NCBI GenBank assembly: GCA_026126105.1 | Contig: JAHCJV010000008.1 | Coordinates: 1-64,000 of the forward strand | Length of the DNA: 64,000 bases | From: Enhydrobacter sp. | Lineage (GTDB): Bacteria; Pseudomonadota; Alphaproteobacteria; Reyranellales; Reyranellaceae | Reading direction: 5' to 3' | Part shown: in pieces, positions 8,429-17,290 of the stretch | How the letters are laid out: every line of letters starts with the position of its first letter | Position numbering within the stretch: position 1 is the stretch's first letter | Position numbers and translations under genes: made by a program | The notes under the pieces: generated by a model | Databases searched by the model: none | What the model saw: the letters and a program-made list of their open reading frames with translations, nothing else | Told to the model about the DNA's origin: nothing

Positions 8429-9007
8429 TCACGGGGCTTCTTCCTTGAAATGTTCGCGCAGTCTCAACAATGCCTTGTGATGGGTACTACGCACAGTCTG
8501 GGCATCGATTTTCAACAGCCGCGCAACTTCCGCAACATCGCGCTCTTCGTCATAGAGACACTTCAATATGAGGGTTTGGCGCTCGGTCAAGAGACCCTCC
8601 GGGACCTTCAGCTTCTCGACGTGCCGGTCCTCCACCGCCAGGGCGGCTTCGGGCACATCGTCGATCGGCGAAGTCGCCTGCCGGCGGCGGCGCGCGAAAT
8701 CGATCGCAGCCGAGCGCGAGACCACGGCCAGCCACGTCGAGAAGCCCGCGCGTGCCGGATCGTAGGTCTTGAGCAGGCGGAAATCGTTGGCGCAGAGGCG
8801 CACGAACACATCCTGGGCGGCATCCATCACATCGTCCTCGCTGAGACGGTAGGTCCCAAGAGTCCGGCGGACCACCGCGTTGATCAACGGTGAGGCTGCA
8901 ACAACAAAAGCGTCCCACGTTCGCTTGTGACCCGCTGCAAGTGATTGCAGGTCGATCTGGCTGAGCTCCGTCACGCCTGCGTACCGTCTTTCATTGCCCG
9001 TCCGCAC
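8429..9007 (-). CDS. ECF-type RNA polymerase sigma factor
   Basis: A 192-residue protein with sigma region 2 (D-A-A-Q-D-V-F-V-R-L, then F-S-T-W-L-A-V-V-S-R-S-A-A-I-D-F-A-R-R) at about residues 60-110. Region 4 (L-T-E-R-Q-T-L-I-L-K-C-L, then V-A-R-L-L-K-I-D-A-Q-T-V-R-S) is at about 140-185. GTG 9007 is used as start; a second in-frame GTG at codon 12 is possible and neither has a strong ribosome site. It is first gene of the minus-strand operon and divergent from the gamma-glutamyltransferase gene, with 69 bases between the starts. It probably drives its own operon. Confidence 0.85.
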   Translation of the reverse strand: MRTGNERRYAGVTELSQIDLQSLAAGHKRTWDAFVVAASPLINAVVRRTLGTYRLSEDDVMDAAQDVFVRLCANDFRLLKTYDPARAGFSTWLAVVSRSAAIDFARRRRQATSPIDDVPEAALAVEDRHVEKLKVPEGLLTERQTLILKCLYDEERDVAEVARLLKIDAQTVRSTHHKALLRLREHFKEEAP

Positions 9008-9076
9008 AGCAGTCTAGCAGGGTTTGTGGCTAAATAAGGCCCCGCTACAGTGGACGCGAAACCCGGGGACAGGTGA

Positions 9077-10633
9077 ATGAGCGAGTCACTGACACGACAA
9101 TTGAAGATCTCCAAGCACGCAGTGCGTGGCAAAGGCGTGGTCGTGGCCCAGAACAGCCGGGCGGCCGAGGTCGGCGCCGAGATCCTGCGCAAGGGCGGCA
9201 ACGCGATCGATGCGGCAGTCGCCACGGGCATGGCGATCGGCGCGCTCGAACCGTGGATGAGCGGCATCGGCGGCGTCGGCTTCATGACCATCTGGAGCGC
9301 GAAGGAGCAGCGCGCCTGGACAGTCGACTACGGCCCGATCTCGGCGAGGAAGCTCGACCTGTCGCCCTACAGAATCACCGGCCCCGGCCCTGCCAATCCG
9401 TTCGCCTGGCCCGACATCCTCGATCGCAACAACGAGGTCGGCTACCACTCGATCGCCGTGCCCGGCATGGTCGCGGGCCTCGCCAAGGCGCTCGACCGCT
9501 TCGGCACGATGACGTGGAAGGACGTGCTCGCGCCCGGCGTCACGCTCGCGGAGCGAGGCATGGAACTGGACTGGTACATGCAGGTGATGATCGCCAATGG
9601 CGCCGAGCACCTGTCCAGGTTCCCGGCCTCGAAGGCGAACTATCTCTGTGACGACGGCCGGGTGCCGACAAACGATTGGCAGGGAACGAAGCGCTATCTC
9701 AAACTCGGCAATCTGGGCGACACGATGCGGCGGCTCGCCGAGGGCGGCCCGCGCGAATACTACGAAGGCAGCCTGGCGCGCGACATCGTGGCCGACCTGC
9801 AGGCCGGCGGATCGGCGATCTCCCTCGACGACCTCGCCTCCTATGAGGCGCGCATCGTCGAGCCGCTGTCCTTCGAGCATCACGGCGTCACCATCAACGT
9901 GGCGGGCGGGCTCACCGCGGGTCCGACTCTGCGCCGCACGCTCGAACTCGCCGGCGAGGGCACCAGGGGCGCGGGCGCACCCGGTGCCGACTTCTTCGTC
10001 GCCATCGCCGAGGGCATGCATACCGCCTATCAGGAGCGGCTCAAGACGCTGGGCGACAAGCCCAACAACACGAGCACGACGCACTTCTGCGCCGCCGACG
10101 CCGAGGGCAACATGGTGGCGCTGACCCAGACACTGATGTCCCTGTTCGGCTCCTGCGTGATGCTGCCGAAAACCGGCATCACAATGAACAACGGAATGCT
10201 GTGGTTCGATCCGGAGGCCGACCGGCCGAACTCGATCGCCGCGGGCAAGCGGCCGCTGTGCAACATCTGCCCGGTGGTCGTGGTCAAGGACGGCCAGCCG
10301 TGGTTCTGCATCGGCGCCTCGGGCGGTCGCCGCATCGTGCCGGCGGTGACCCAGCTCACCATGATGCTGGTCGATCGCGGCCTCGACGTGGAGGCGGCCT
10401 TCCATCAACCGAGAGTGGACGTCTCGGGCGTCGGGCCGATCCGGGTCAATCGCAACCTGCCGGACGCGGTGAAGAAGGCGATCGCCGCCAGGCTGCCGAT
10501 CGTCGAGGTCGACAACCAGATATCGCCGCTGGGCTTCGCCAACCCGTCCTGCATCGTGCGCGATACTGCGACCGGCGAGCTCACCGGCATGAATGAAGTG
10601 ATGTCGCCCTGGGCCGGCGGTGCCGCGCAATAA
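9077..10633 (+). CDS. Gamma-glutamyltransferase family enzyme, no signal peptide
   Basis: A 518-residue Ntn-hydrolase of the gamma-glutamyltranspeptidase family. N-terminal hallmarks: G-A-E-I-L-R-K-G-G-N-A-I-D-A-A-V-A and M-S-G-I-G-G-V-G-F. The self-cleavage site T-T-H-F is at residues 334-337, so Thr334 would become the N-terminus of the small subunit. It is followed by A-D-A-E-G-N-M-V-A-L-T-Q-T, the usual substrate segment. Classical enzymes in glutathione breakdown are periplasmic; this one has no visible signal, as in GGT-like acylases of catabolic operons. A cytoplasmic role on a gamma-glutamylated intermediate is possible. Confidence 0.85.
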   Translation: MSESLTRQLKISKHAVRGKGVVVAQNSRAAEVGAEILRKGGNAIDAAVATGMAIGALEPWMSGIGGVGFMTIWSAKEQRAWTVDYGPISARKLDLSPYRITGPGPANPFAWPDILDRNNEVGYHSIAVPGMVAGLAKALDRFGTMTWKDVLAPGVTLAERGMELDWYMQVMIANGAEHLSRFPASKANYLCDDGRVPTNDWQGTKRYLKLGNLGDTMRRLAEGGPREYYEGSLARDIVADLQAGGSAISLDDLASYEARIVEPLSFEHHGVTINVAGGLTAGPTLRRTLELAGEGTRGAGAPGADFFVAIAEGMHTAYQERLKTLGDKPNNTSTTHFCAADAEGNMVALTQTLMSLFGSCVMLPKTGITMNNGMLWFDPEADRPNSIAAGKRPLCNICPVVVVKDGQPWFCIGASGGRRIVPAVTQLTMMLVDRGLDVEAAFHQPRVDVSGVGPIRVNRNLPDAVKKAIAARLPIVEVDNQISPLGFANPSCIVRDTATGELTGMNEVMSPWAGGAAQ

Positions 10634-10827
10634 CGTCGTAGGTACGATGCAGGGAAACCGCTGGATCACAGGAGCGCCCGCTTATTCAGCCGCCACAGCA
10701 GTGGCGCGGTTCAATGCAAAAACATTGAAGGCTCGGCAGATCACGCCCGGTCACGAAAGTGCGACACCGAACATAATTCGCTGCTGAACCGCAACTGGCA
10801 CCTCATGCCTGCGTTCCCCTAGAAGTT

Positions 10828-11838
10828 GTGGAGCGCGGAGAGTTCAGTTTGCTCAGTATTCTTGCTGCCTCACTCGGCGTGCTCCTCGCGTCGTTTGCGA
10901 TCGCCACCGCCGATGCACGACAATTCCGATCGTCGGATGTCCAACCGCTCGATTCGCCCACCGTCCAGGCAGTTGCGCTTATGGGCAAGCTGTTGCAGCA
11001 GCGCTCGAGCGGGCGCTACGGCATCACCGTCGACCATGGCGACAAGGACTCGGAGAACTTCACGCTCGCCCAGTTGCGGACAGGAACGCTGGACATGGCG
11101 CGCCTGAACCTCGCGGTGTTCAACTCGATCGTGCCGGCGACGATCGTGCCGGCGCTGCCTTACCTGTTCCGCTCGATGGAGCATCTGCGGCGCGTGCTCG
11201 ATGGCCCGGTCGGCGACGAGATCCTCGCCAGCATGGAATCCGCCGGCGTCATCGGGCTCTGCTTCTATGATATGGGCGTGCGCTCCCTGTACAGCACCAA
11301 GGCGCCGATCAGGAAGGTCGGCGACTTGCAGGGCCTGTCGGTGCGCGTGCAGCCGTCCGACATTTTCACGGAAATGATCAAGGCGATGGGCGCCAAACCC
11401 GTCGCCGTGCCGTTCGACCGGATGGCGCCCGCGCTCAAGGCCGGCGTGATCGATGCCGCCGAGAGCAGCTGGGCAGCCTATGTGGGCGCCGGCCATCACC
11501 GTGTCACCAGGTATTATAGCCTGACCGAGCACTCAAGAATGCCGGGCGTGCTGGTCTTCTCCAGGGCAGTCTGGAGCGAACTCCCGGCAGCCGACCGGCA
11601 AGCGATCCGCGCCGCAGCCAGGGAGTCGGTTACCTTCATGCGCGGCCGGCTCGACGGCTACGAGGCTTCTGCGCGGCTCAAGGCGGAAAGCGCCGCTATC
11701 GAAGTAATCGATGCCGTCGATCGCAAGTCGTTCGCCGATGTCCTGACGCCTCTCTATCCGAAACTGGTGCCGGATGCTGCGCTGCAGAGGATGATCAAGC
11801 GAGTACAGGACTCCGCCGACCTCGCCAGAGGACCTTGA
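10828..11838 (+). CDS. TRAP transporter solute-binding protein (DctP family), orphan
   Basis: A periplasmic receptor of 336 residues with an N-terminal hydrophobic signal (about residues 8-30, ending A-D-A-R). DctP-type landmarks are L-R-T-G-T-L-D-M-A-R, P-Y-L-F-R-S-M-E-H, D-L-Q-G-L-S-V-R-V-Q-P-S and M-A-P-A-L-K-A-G-V-I-D-A-A-E. The family binds organic acids for a DctQ/DctM membrane pump; neither partner is nearby. GTG 10828 is used; TTG 10849, with GGAG upstream, would give a more typical signal peptide and may be the true start. The serine hydrolase gene begins 31 bases after its stop. Confidence 0.85.
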   Translation: MERGEFSLLSILAASLGVLLASFAIATADARQFRSSDVQPLDSPTVQAVALMGKLLQQRSSGRYGITVDHGDKDSENFTLAQLRTGTLDMARLNLAVFNSIVPATIVPALPYLFRSMEHLRRVLDGPVGDEILASMESAGVIGLCFYDMGVRSLYSTKAPIRKVGDLQGLSVRVQPSDIFTEMIKAMGAKPVAVPFDRMAPALKAGVIDAAESSWAAYVGAGHHRVTRYYSLTEHSRMPGVLVFSRAVWSELPAADRQAIRAAARESVTFMRGRLDGYEASARLKAESAAIEVIDAVDRKSFADVLTPLYPKLVPDAALQRMIKRVQDSADLARGP

Positions 11839-11869
11839 TTGGCAAGCGCCGACAGACGCAGAGTGGTGC

Positions 11870-12955
11870 ATGCGCCGCCGCTTGCTTCTATCGGGCTCGT
11901 TGTCCGCCGTTCTCCCGGGGCGGGCGAGCGGCCAGTCTCACGGCTGGTTCGATCCCGGCCAGCGAGTGTCCCTGGGCCGACAACTGATTGCGCTTGCGGG
12001 CCAGTATCGCGTGCCCGAGGTCTCGGTCGAGACCGTGTGGAGAGGCATGCCGGAGGGCGGCTTCGCAACAGGTCGGAAGGCTCTCTTTTTCCAGGCCGCC
12101 TCGATCAGCAAGGTGATCGCCGCCCTCACCGTGATGCGACTGGTCGAGCGCGGTACGCTGCCGCTCGATGCCCCGATCAACAGCGTTCTGCGCTCCTGGC
12201 AGTTGACCGGTGCCGGTGCGGACAAAGTCACCCCGCGCCTGCTGCTCGCGCATCGCGCCGGAACCAACGTCCCCGGTTTTCCGGGATACCTGGCTGATGC
12301 AAATCTGCCAACGTTGATCGACATCCTGAATGGCGCCCCGCCCGCCAACACACCGCGCGTCCGGGTCGAGCGTCCCCCTGGGGCGATGTATCTCTATTCC
12401 GGCGGGGGCACCACGGTGCTGCAGCAGCTTGTTGCCGATGTCGCCGGTCAGCCGTTCGACGCGGTCGCGACGGAACTCGTCCTGCAGCCGGTTGCAATGG
12501 GTGCGCGCTACACTGTTCCTTCCGCTGGAGCATGGACGCCGGCGCACGATGAGCACGGCCAGGTTCTGCCGGGGAACTACCACCGCTACCCGGAACTGGC
12601 GGCCGCCGGGCTCTGGTGCACGACGATCGATCTGTCCCAGCTGATCCGAGCCTTCGGCGCATGCTGGCGAGGCGACGCGGCCCTGGTCTCGCCCGCCACG
12701 GCGCGCCTGATGTCGACGCCGGTGGCGAGCGGCCCGACCGGACTTGGCTTCTTCGTACAGCCTCGCCCCAACGGCGTGCCCCTGCTCTATCACTATGGCG
12801 TCAATGCCGGCTTCCGCTCGGTGATCGCCTTCGCCGCCGACGCAAGCTTCGGGTTGGTCATCATGACCAACGGCGAGGGCGGCCGCTGGCTGATCCCGGC
12901 GTTCGGCCAAGCGTTGTTCGACGCCCGCAGCCTGGGCGACTTCCCGCTCGCTTGA
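11870..12955 (+). CDS. Serine hydrolase, beta-lactamase/class C-like
   Basis: A 361-residue enzyme with a short Arg-rich N-terminus and hydrophobic stretch that looks like a signal peptide ending near residue 21 (A-S-G-Q). The three catalytic motifs of the class C/esterase EstB/DD-peptidase fold are visible: S-I-S-K at 78-81 (nucleophile Ser78), Y-S-G at 176-178 and H-Y-G at 308-310. Substrates in this family range from peptidoglycan to small esters and cannot be assigned. It ends two bases before the start of the DHA2 efflux gene, so the two are probably co-transcribed. Confidence 0.8.
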   Translation: MRRRLLLSGSLSAVLPGRASGQSHGWFDPGQRVSLGRQLIALAGQYRVPEVSVETVWRGMPEGGFATGRKALFFQAASISKVIAALTVMRLVERGTLPLDAPINSVLRSWQLTGAGADKVTPRLLLAHRAGTNVPGFPGYLADANLPTLIDILNGAPPANTPRVRVERPPGAMYLYSGGGTTVLQQLVADVAGQPFDAVATELVLQPVAMGARYTVPSAGAWTPAHDEHGQVLPGNYHRYPELAAAGLWCTTIDLSQLIRAFGACWRGDAALVSPATARLMSTPVASGPTGLGFFVQPRPNGVPLLYHYGVNAGFRSVIAFAADASFGLVIMTNGEGGRWLIPAFGQALFDARSLGDFPLA

Positions 12956-12957
12956 TC

Positions 12958-14385
12958 ATGACAGCTCCGGCCCCCGATCCGACCTCATCGCCAGGGACAA
13001 CCAGGCGACTGCTGCCATGGCTGGTCGCCGTGGCGTTCTTCATGCAGTCGCTCGACACCACCATCCTCAACACCGCGGTGCCGGCCATTGCGCAGGCCAT
13101 GCACGTCACGCCTCTCGACATGAAATCGGTGCTGGCGAGCTACACGCTCAGCCTCGCGGTCTTCATCCCGATCAGCGGCTGGATGGCCGACCGCTTCGGG
13201 ACGCGCCGCGTCTTCGCCTCGGCGATCGGGCTGTTCACGCTGGGCTCGCTGCTCTGCGGCGTGGCGGTCGACATCGACATGCTGGTCGCCTGTCGGGTGC
13301 TTCAGGGCATGGGGGGCGCCATGATGGTTCCGGTCGGGCGCATGACCATGGTGCGCACCTTTCCCAAGTCGGAGCTGGTCGTGGCCATGAGCTTCGTGGC
13401 CGTCCCCAGCCTGGTCGGGCCGATGGTGGGACCGCTGCTCGGCGGACTTATCGTCCACTACCTGCATTGGAGCATCGTCTTCCTGGTCAACCTGCCGGTC
13501 GGCCTGATCGGCCTCGCTCTGGTCTGGCGTTTCCTGCCCGACTATCGACAGGACAAGACCAATCCGCTCGACATCGTGGGCCTGGTGCTGTTCGGCTCGG
13601 GCATTGCGCTCCTGTCGTACGTGCTCGAAGTGTTCGGCGATCACCGGTTGGGCGATCTCGAGATGCTGGGCCTGCTCGCGCTATCGCTTGTCCTGCTGGC
13701 CGGTTACGGCGTGAACGCCCTGCACACGCGGTATCCTTTGCTGCGCCTCGGCCTGTTCCGCCTGAACACCTTCCGCGCCGCCGTCGTCGGCGCCTTCTTC
13801 AGCCGACTCGGGCTGGGCGGCATTCCGTTCCTGTTCCCGCTGCTGTACCAGATCGGCCTGGGGTACTCGGCCGTGCAATCCGGGCTGCTGGTGATGCCTC
13901 AGGCGCTGGCCTCGATCGGGGTGAAGATGATCGTACCGAAGATCCTCGCGCGTTTCGGCTATCGCACCGTGCTGGTCGCCAATACGCTGATCCTCGGCGT
14001 GCTGATCATGGGCTTCGCCACGATCGGCGTCGGCACACCGTGGTGGCACATCGCCCTGCAGTCCTTCGTCCTCGGCTTCTTCACCTCGACGCAATACACC
14101 GCCATGAACACGCTGGTGTATGCCGACGTGACGGCCGAGGAGACCAGTGCCGCCAGCACCATCGCCAGCACCGGCCAGCAGATGTCGATCACCTTCGGCG
14201 TCGCGGGTGCCTCGCTGATCGCCGCCCTCTTCGTGCCCGACAGCCACCACGCCGATCCGGCCGCGATGATCCGCGGCGTTCACCTGGCATTCATCGTGCT
14301 CGGCCTCCTGACCATGGCGTCGTCGCTTCTCTTCATGCCCTTGAAGAACGACGACGGCGGCGCGATCAGCCGTCACGACAGCTAG
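12958..14385 (+). CDS. MFS drug efflux pump, DHA2 (EmrB/QacA) family
   Basis: A 475-residue membrane protein with about 14 hydrophobic segments, typical of the DHA2 group. Signature pieces are S-L-D-T-T-I-L-N-T-A-V-P-A-I-A in TM1, the loop G-W-M-A-D-R-F-G-T-R-R, and R-V-L-Q-G-M-G-G-A in TM4. It uses the proton gradient to export hydrophobic compounds. ATG 12958 follows the serine hydrolase stop by two bases; the frame is open upstream only as an overlap with that gene. No regulator or membrane-fusion partner (EmrA) lies beside it. Confidence 0.87.
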   Translation: MTAPAPDPTSSPGTTRRLLPWLVAVAFFMQSLDTTILNTAVPAIAQAMHVTPLDMKSVLASYTLSLAVFIPISGWMADRFGTRRVFASAIGLFTLGSLLCGVAVDIDMLVACRVLQGMGGAMMVPVGRMTMVRTFPKSELVVAMSFVAVPSLVGPMVGPLLGGLIVHYLHWSIVFLVNLPVGLIGLALVWRFLPDYRQDKTNPLDIVGLVLFGSGIALLSYVLEVFGDHRLGDLEMLGLLALSLVLLAGYGVNALHTRYPLLRLGLFRLNTFRAAVVGAFFSRLGLGGIPFLFPLLYQIGLGYSAVQSGLLVMPQALASIGVKMIVPKILARFGYRTVLVANTLILGVLIMGFATIGVGTPWWHIALQSFVLGFFTSTQYTAMNTLVYADVTAEETSAASTIASTGQQMSITFGVAGASLIAALFVPDSHHADPAAMIRGVHLAFIVLGLLTMASSLLFMPLKNDDGGAISRHDS

Positions 14386-14418
14386 GCTGAGCGGGCGTCC
14401 TGTGGACCGGGGGCCGAT

Positions 14419-14889
14419 CTATGAGTTCAGGCGCCAGATGGTGACGTTCAGCAGCGTCGCGAAGGCGACCCACAGTGCGTAGGGAATCAGCAGCGCCGCG
14501 GCGAGGCCGTCGATCCGGCGAAACGCGAGCATGGTCGCCAGAATGGCGGCTTCCAGCGCCACGATCACGACGACCGCCGCGCCGATCGCGTGCAGGCCGA
14601 AAAAGGCGACGCTCCAGCCGAGATTGAGCGCGAGCTGGAGCGCGAAAAGAAGGAGGGGTCCTCGCGCCCGGTCGCCCCGGGCCTCGCACCACACGCGCCA
14701 GGCGGCGATGCCCATCATTATGTAGAGGACTGTCCATACCGGGCCGAAAACCCAGTCGGGGGGGTTGAACGATGGCTTGCTCAACGTCGGGTACCAGTCC
14801 TTCACGCTGCCGGCGGTTACCCAGCCACCGACGGCGCCGACCAGAAGGCAGAGCCCGACGAATACGACGAGGGCTGCGATGCGTCTCAT
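14419..14889 (-). CDS. TspO/MBR family membrane protein
   Basis: A 156-residue, five-helix membrane protein with the TspO signature: W-Y-P-T-L-S-K-P-S-F-N-P-P-D-W-V-F-G-P-V-W near residues 32-52 and L-N-L-G-W-S in helix 3. TspO binds tetrapyrroles and sterols; in Rhodobacter it tunes photosynthesis and oxidative stress genes. Its start codon overlaps the stop of the DUF1345 gene by four bases, so the two are translationally coupled on the minus strand. It is convergent with the DHA2 pump. Confidence 0.9.
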   Translation of the reverse strand: MRRIAALVVFVGLCLLVGAVGGWVTAGSVKDWYPTLSKPSFNPPDWVFGPVWTVLYIMMGIAAWRVWCEARGDRARGPLLLFALQLALNLGWSVAFFGLHAIGAAVVVIVALEAAILATMLAFRRIDGLAAALLIPYALWVAFATLLNVTIWRLNS

Positions 14890-15560
14890 GACAACAGGCT
14901 GGCGCCGACATTGATCATCAGGGCGAGAATAGCCGTATTGAAGGCAAACGCCACCACGCCATGAAACAGGCTGATCGACCGCATCTCGCGCGAGGTCGTC
15001 GCCACGTCGCCAGTTTGCGCCGCGCAGCCGATCACGAACGAGTAATAGAGGAAGTCGCGATAGTCGGGAGGCTCGTCCCCCCGAAAATCAAGACCGCCCG
15101 GAACGCCACCTTTGTGCGGTCGGTAATAGATGTTCGCGTAGTGCAGCGTGAAGATGACGTGCGTGAAGGTCCAGGCGAGCACGACGGTGAGTCCGGTCAC
15201 GAGGAAGCTGATCGCGGCAGGCGCCTCTCCGGACTTGATCGCCGCCAGCTCGGCGAAGATTGCCACGAAGCTTGCCGCCGCGCTGCCGACCACGAGGGCA
15301 ACGATCACCCAGTCGCCTTCATCGTAAAGCGTCGCCCGGGCCTGGCACGTCTCGACCGTGGAGCGGGCGATCATCAGGAAGGCGAAGGCGACATAGATCA
15401 AGGCCGTCAGGTCCCACGCCAGAAGGAAGCGAGTCGCGAGCCGGGTGGTAGGCGGGAGGGCCGTCGCGAGGGCGATACCGGCAACAATCGCCACCAGTAG
15501 TCGACGCCGGGCAACGAGAAACCTGCCTAATCGGGATTGAATTCCAATCTGTGAGGTCAA
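14886..15560 (-). CDS. DUF1345 membrane protein
   Basis: A 224-residue protein with about six hydrophobic segments and the DUF1345 features W-D-L-T-A-L-I-Y, the T-H-V-I-F-T-L-H-Y-A-N-I-Y-Y segment, and Y-R-D-F-L-Y-Y-S-F-V-I-G near the C-terminal third. The function is unknown. The start is TTG 15560, supported by AAAGGA at a proper distance. The 4-base overlap with tspO implies coupled expression. It is divergent from pyrE across about 140 bases. Confidence 0.8.
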   Translation of the reverse strand: MTSQIGIQSRLGRFLVARRRLLVAIVAGIALATALPPTTRLATRFLLAWDLTALIYVAFAFLMIARSTVETCQARATLYDEGDWVIVALVVGSAAASFVAIFAELAAIKSGEAPAAISFLVTGLTVVLAWTFTHVIFTLHYANIYYRPHKGGVPGGLDFRGDEPPDYRDFLYYSFVIGCAAQTGDVATTSREMRSISLFHGVVAFAFNTAILALMINVGASLLS

Positions 15561-15702
15561 TTCATCAGTCCTTTGAAAGGACCATCGTAAAGAAGCGTGA
15601 TTTCATAGGTCATTTGCAGTCGTCACGCTTGCCGGTCCTGTGGATGAACGCTAAACACACTGCCGTCAAAATTGTCGCAAGCGGCGTGGGGGAAAAAGCA
15701 GC

Positions 15703-16485
15703 ATGGCGACGAAGAAATCGGCCGGTTCGACGTCGCGGCCCGCTCAAAAACCGACGCCCAAGCAGCTCAATGGACACGCGTCCGACATGCGTGGGACCGG
15801 CACGGCGGAAGCGCGCGACACCGCCCGCCTGTTGCTTGAGATCGAGGCAATCCATTGCCGCCCGGACAATCCGTACATTTTCACCTCGGGTCGCGCCAGT
15901 CCGGTCTATATCGACTGCCGCAAGATCATTTCTTATCCCGAAGCGCGCGCGAAAATCATGCAGCACGCCTTCAAGAATATCGAGCGCAACATTGGCTGGA
16001 ACAAGATCGACGTCGTAGCCGGAGGCGAAACAGCCGGCATTCCTTTCGCTGCGTTTCTCGCCGCCCTTGCGAAGAAGCCCATGATCTATGTGCGCAAACA
16101 GCCCAAGGGGTTCGGCCGCATGGCGCAGATCGAAGGGGACCTCAAGCCGAACAAGCGCGTGCTGCTGGTCGAGGATCTCGCGACCGACGGTGGCAGCAAG
16201 CTGGTTTTCATCGATGCGCTGAACAAAGCCGACGCCAAGGTCACCGACTGCTTCGTCGTCTTCCACTATGGCATCTTCCCGCAAAGCATCGAGACGCTGG
16301 CCCTCGCCGGCGTGAAGCTGCACGCGCTCGCCACCTGGTGGGATGCGCTCGAAGCGGCGCAGAAGGGCAAGTATTTCGACGAGAAGGGCCTCGCCGAAAC
16401 CCGCGCCTTCCTCGAAGCGCCGGAGAAATGGTCCGCGAGTCATGGCGGCCGCCACCCGGCATCTCGTCCAAGCCTGACACGATAG
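15703..16485 (+). CDS. pyrE: Orotate phosphoribosyltransferase
   Basis: A 260-residue enzyme for step five of pyrimidine synthesis, joining orotate and PRPP to give OMP in the cytosol. The PRPP-binding motif V-L-L-V-E-D-L-A-T-D-G-G-S-K lies at residues 153-166, with F-T-S-G-R-A-S-P-V-Y-I-D at about 60-71 for substrate binding. The first 30 or so residues are polar and not conserved in type, so translation may start further in, for example at Met29. No other pyr gene is nearby, which is common for pyrE in this group. Confidence 0.9.
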   Translation: MATKKSAGSTSRPAQKPTPKQLNGHASDMRGTGTAEARDTARLLLEIEAIHCRPDNPYIFTSGRASPVYIDCRKIISYPEARAKIMQHAFKNIERNIGWNKIDVVAGGETAGIPFAAFLAALAKKPMIYVRKQPKGFGRMAQIEGDLKPNKRVLLVEDLATDGGSKLVFIDALNKADAKVTDCFVVFHYGIFPQSIETLALAGVKLHALATWWDALEAAQKGKYFDEKGLAETRAFLEAPEKWSASHGGRHPASRPSLTR

Positions 16486-16558
16486 GCCGCCCAGGCTGGA
16501 GAATAGCGTCAGGCAACGAGATATACAGGGTCTGTCGCGTCACTGACGGAGTGAGCGA

Positions 16559-17290
16559 ATGCTTCGGCGCAGGTTCCTCTCGATCAGGATCGCCGCCGGC
16601 CTCGTCGGCGGCCGTACGGCTTCGTATGCGCAAGCCGACCCCCTGCCCTCCTGGAACGCCGGTGCATCCAAGCAGGCGACATTCGAGTTCGTGTCGGGCA
16701 CGCCGACCGCGGTCGGCGCTGGCGGACGATATCTCCGGCATCGTAGCGACCGGCCAGAAGGGCCTGCTCGAGATCATGGCGGCCACCCACACGGGTTTGA
16801 TCACCGAGGAGTTCAGCGAAACCGTGCTCGAGTGGATCGCCACGGCGCGGCACCCGCGCTTCGAGCGGCCCTACATCGATCTGGTCTACCAGACGATGCT
16901 CGAGCTGATGACCTTCTTCCGCGCCAACGGTTTCGTGACCTTCATCGTTTCAGGCGGTGGCATCGAGTTCATGCAGCGTTGGAGCTTGAAGATCTACGAC
17001 ATCCCGCCCGAACAGGTAGTCGGCTCCTCCGGCGTGGTGAGATGCGAGTTCCGCGACGGCAAGCCCGAGCGGGCGAAGGAACCGACGGTCGAGTTCATCG
17101 ACGACGGGCCGGGCAGGCCGGTAGGCATCAACCGCTTCATCGAACGCCGGCCGATCTCCGCCTTCGGCACTCCGACGACGACCAGCAGATGCTGGAATAC
17201 ACCGCGGGCGACGAAGCCCTGCGGCGGCACTGGACCGTGGTGGCCATGAAAGCCGACTGGAACACGATCTATCCCTTCGAGAGGAAATGA
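16559..17290 (+). pseudogene. HAD-family phosphatase, decayed (internal deletion and frameshift)
   Basis: The remains of an exported HAD hydrolase. It begins at ATG 16559 with a signal-like N-terminus ending Y-A-Q-A-D-P-L-P-S-W-N. Near 16700-16735 the reading frame changes. From there to about 17168 the other frame reads as good HAD sequence (L-L-E-I-M-A-A-T-H-T-G, T-F-I-V-S-G-G-G-I-E-F-M, E-Q-V-V-G-S-S, F-I-D-D-G-P-G-R-P-V-G-I-N). At about 17168-17170 one base seems lost, where intact genes would read F-G-N-S-D-G-D, and the first frame resumes (D-D-D-Q-Q-M-L-E-Y) to the TGA at 17288. The stretch that should hold the catalytic D-x-D-G-T loop is absent, and a segment before the C-terminus looks shortened. 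It is very unlikely to work as a phosphatase. Confidence 0.8.

Noticed and set aside
16240..16843. Minus-strand frame of 200 codons across pyrE and the decayed phosphatase
   Set aside because: No recognisable protein; it is the antisense of pyrE and of the HAD relic.
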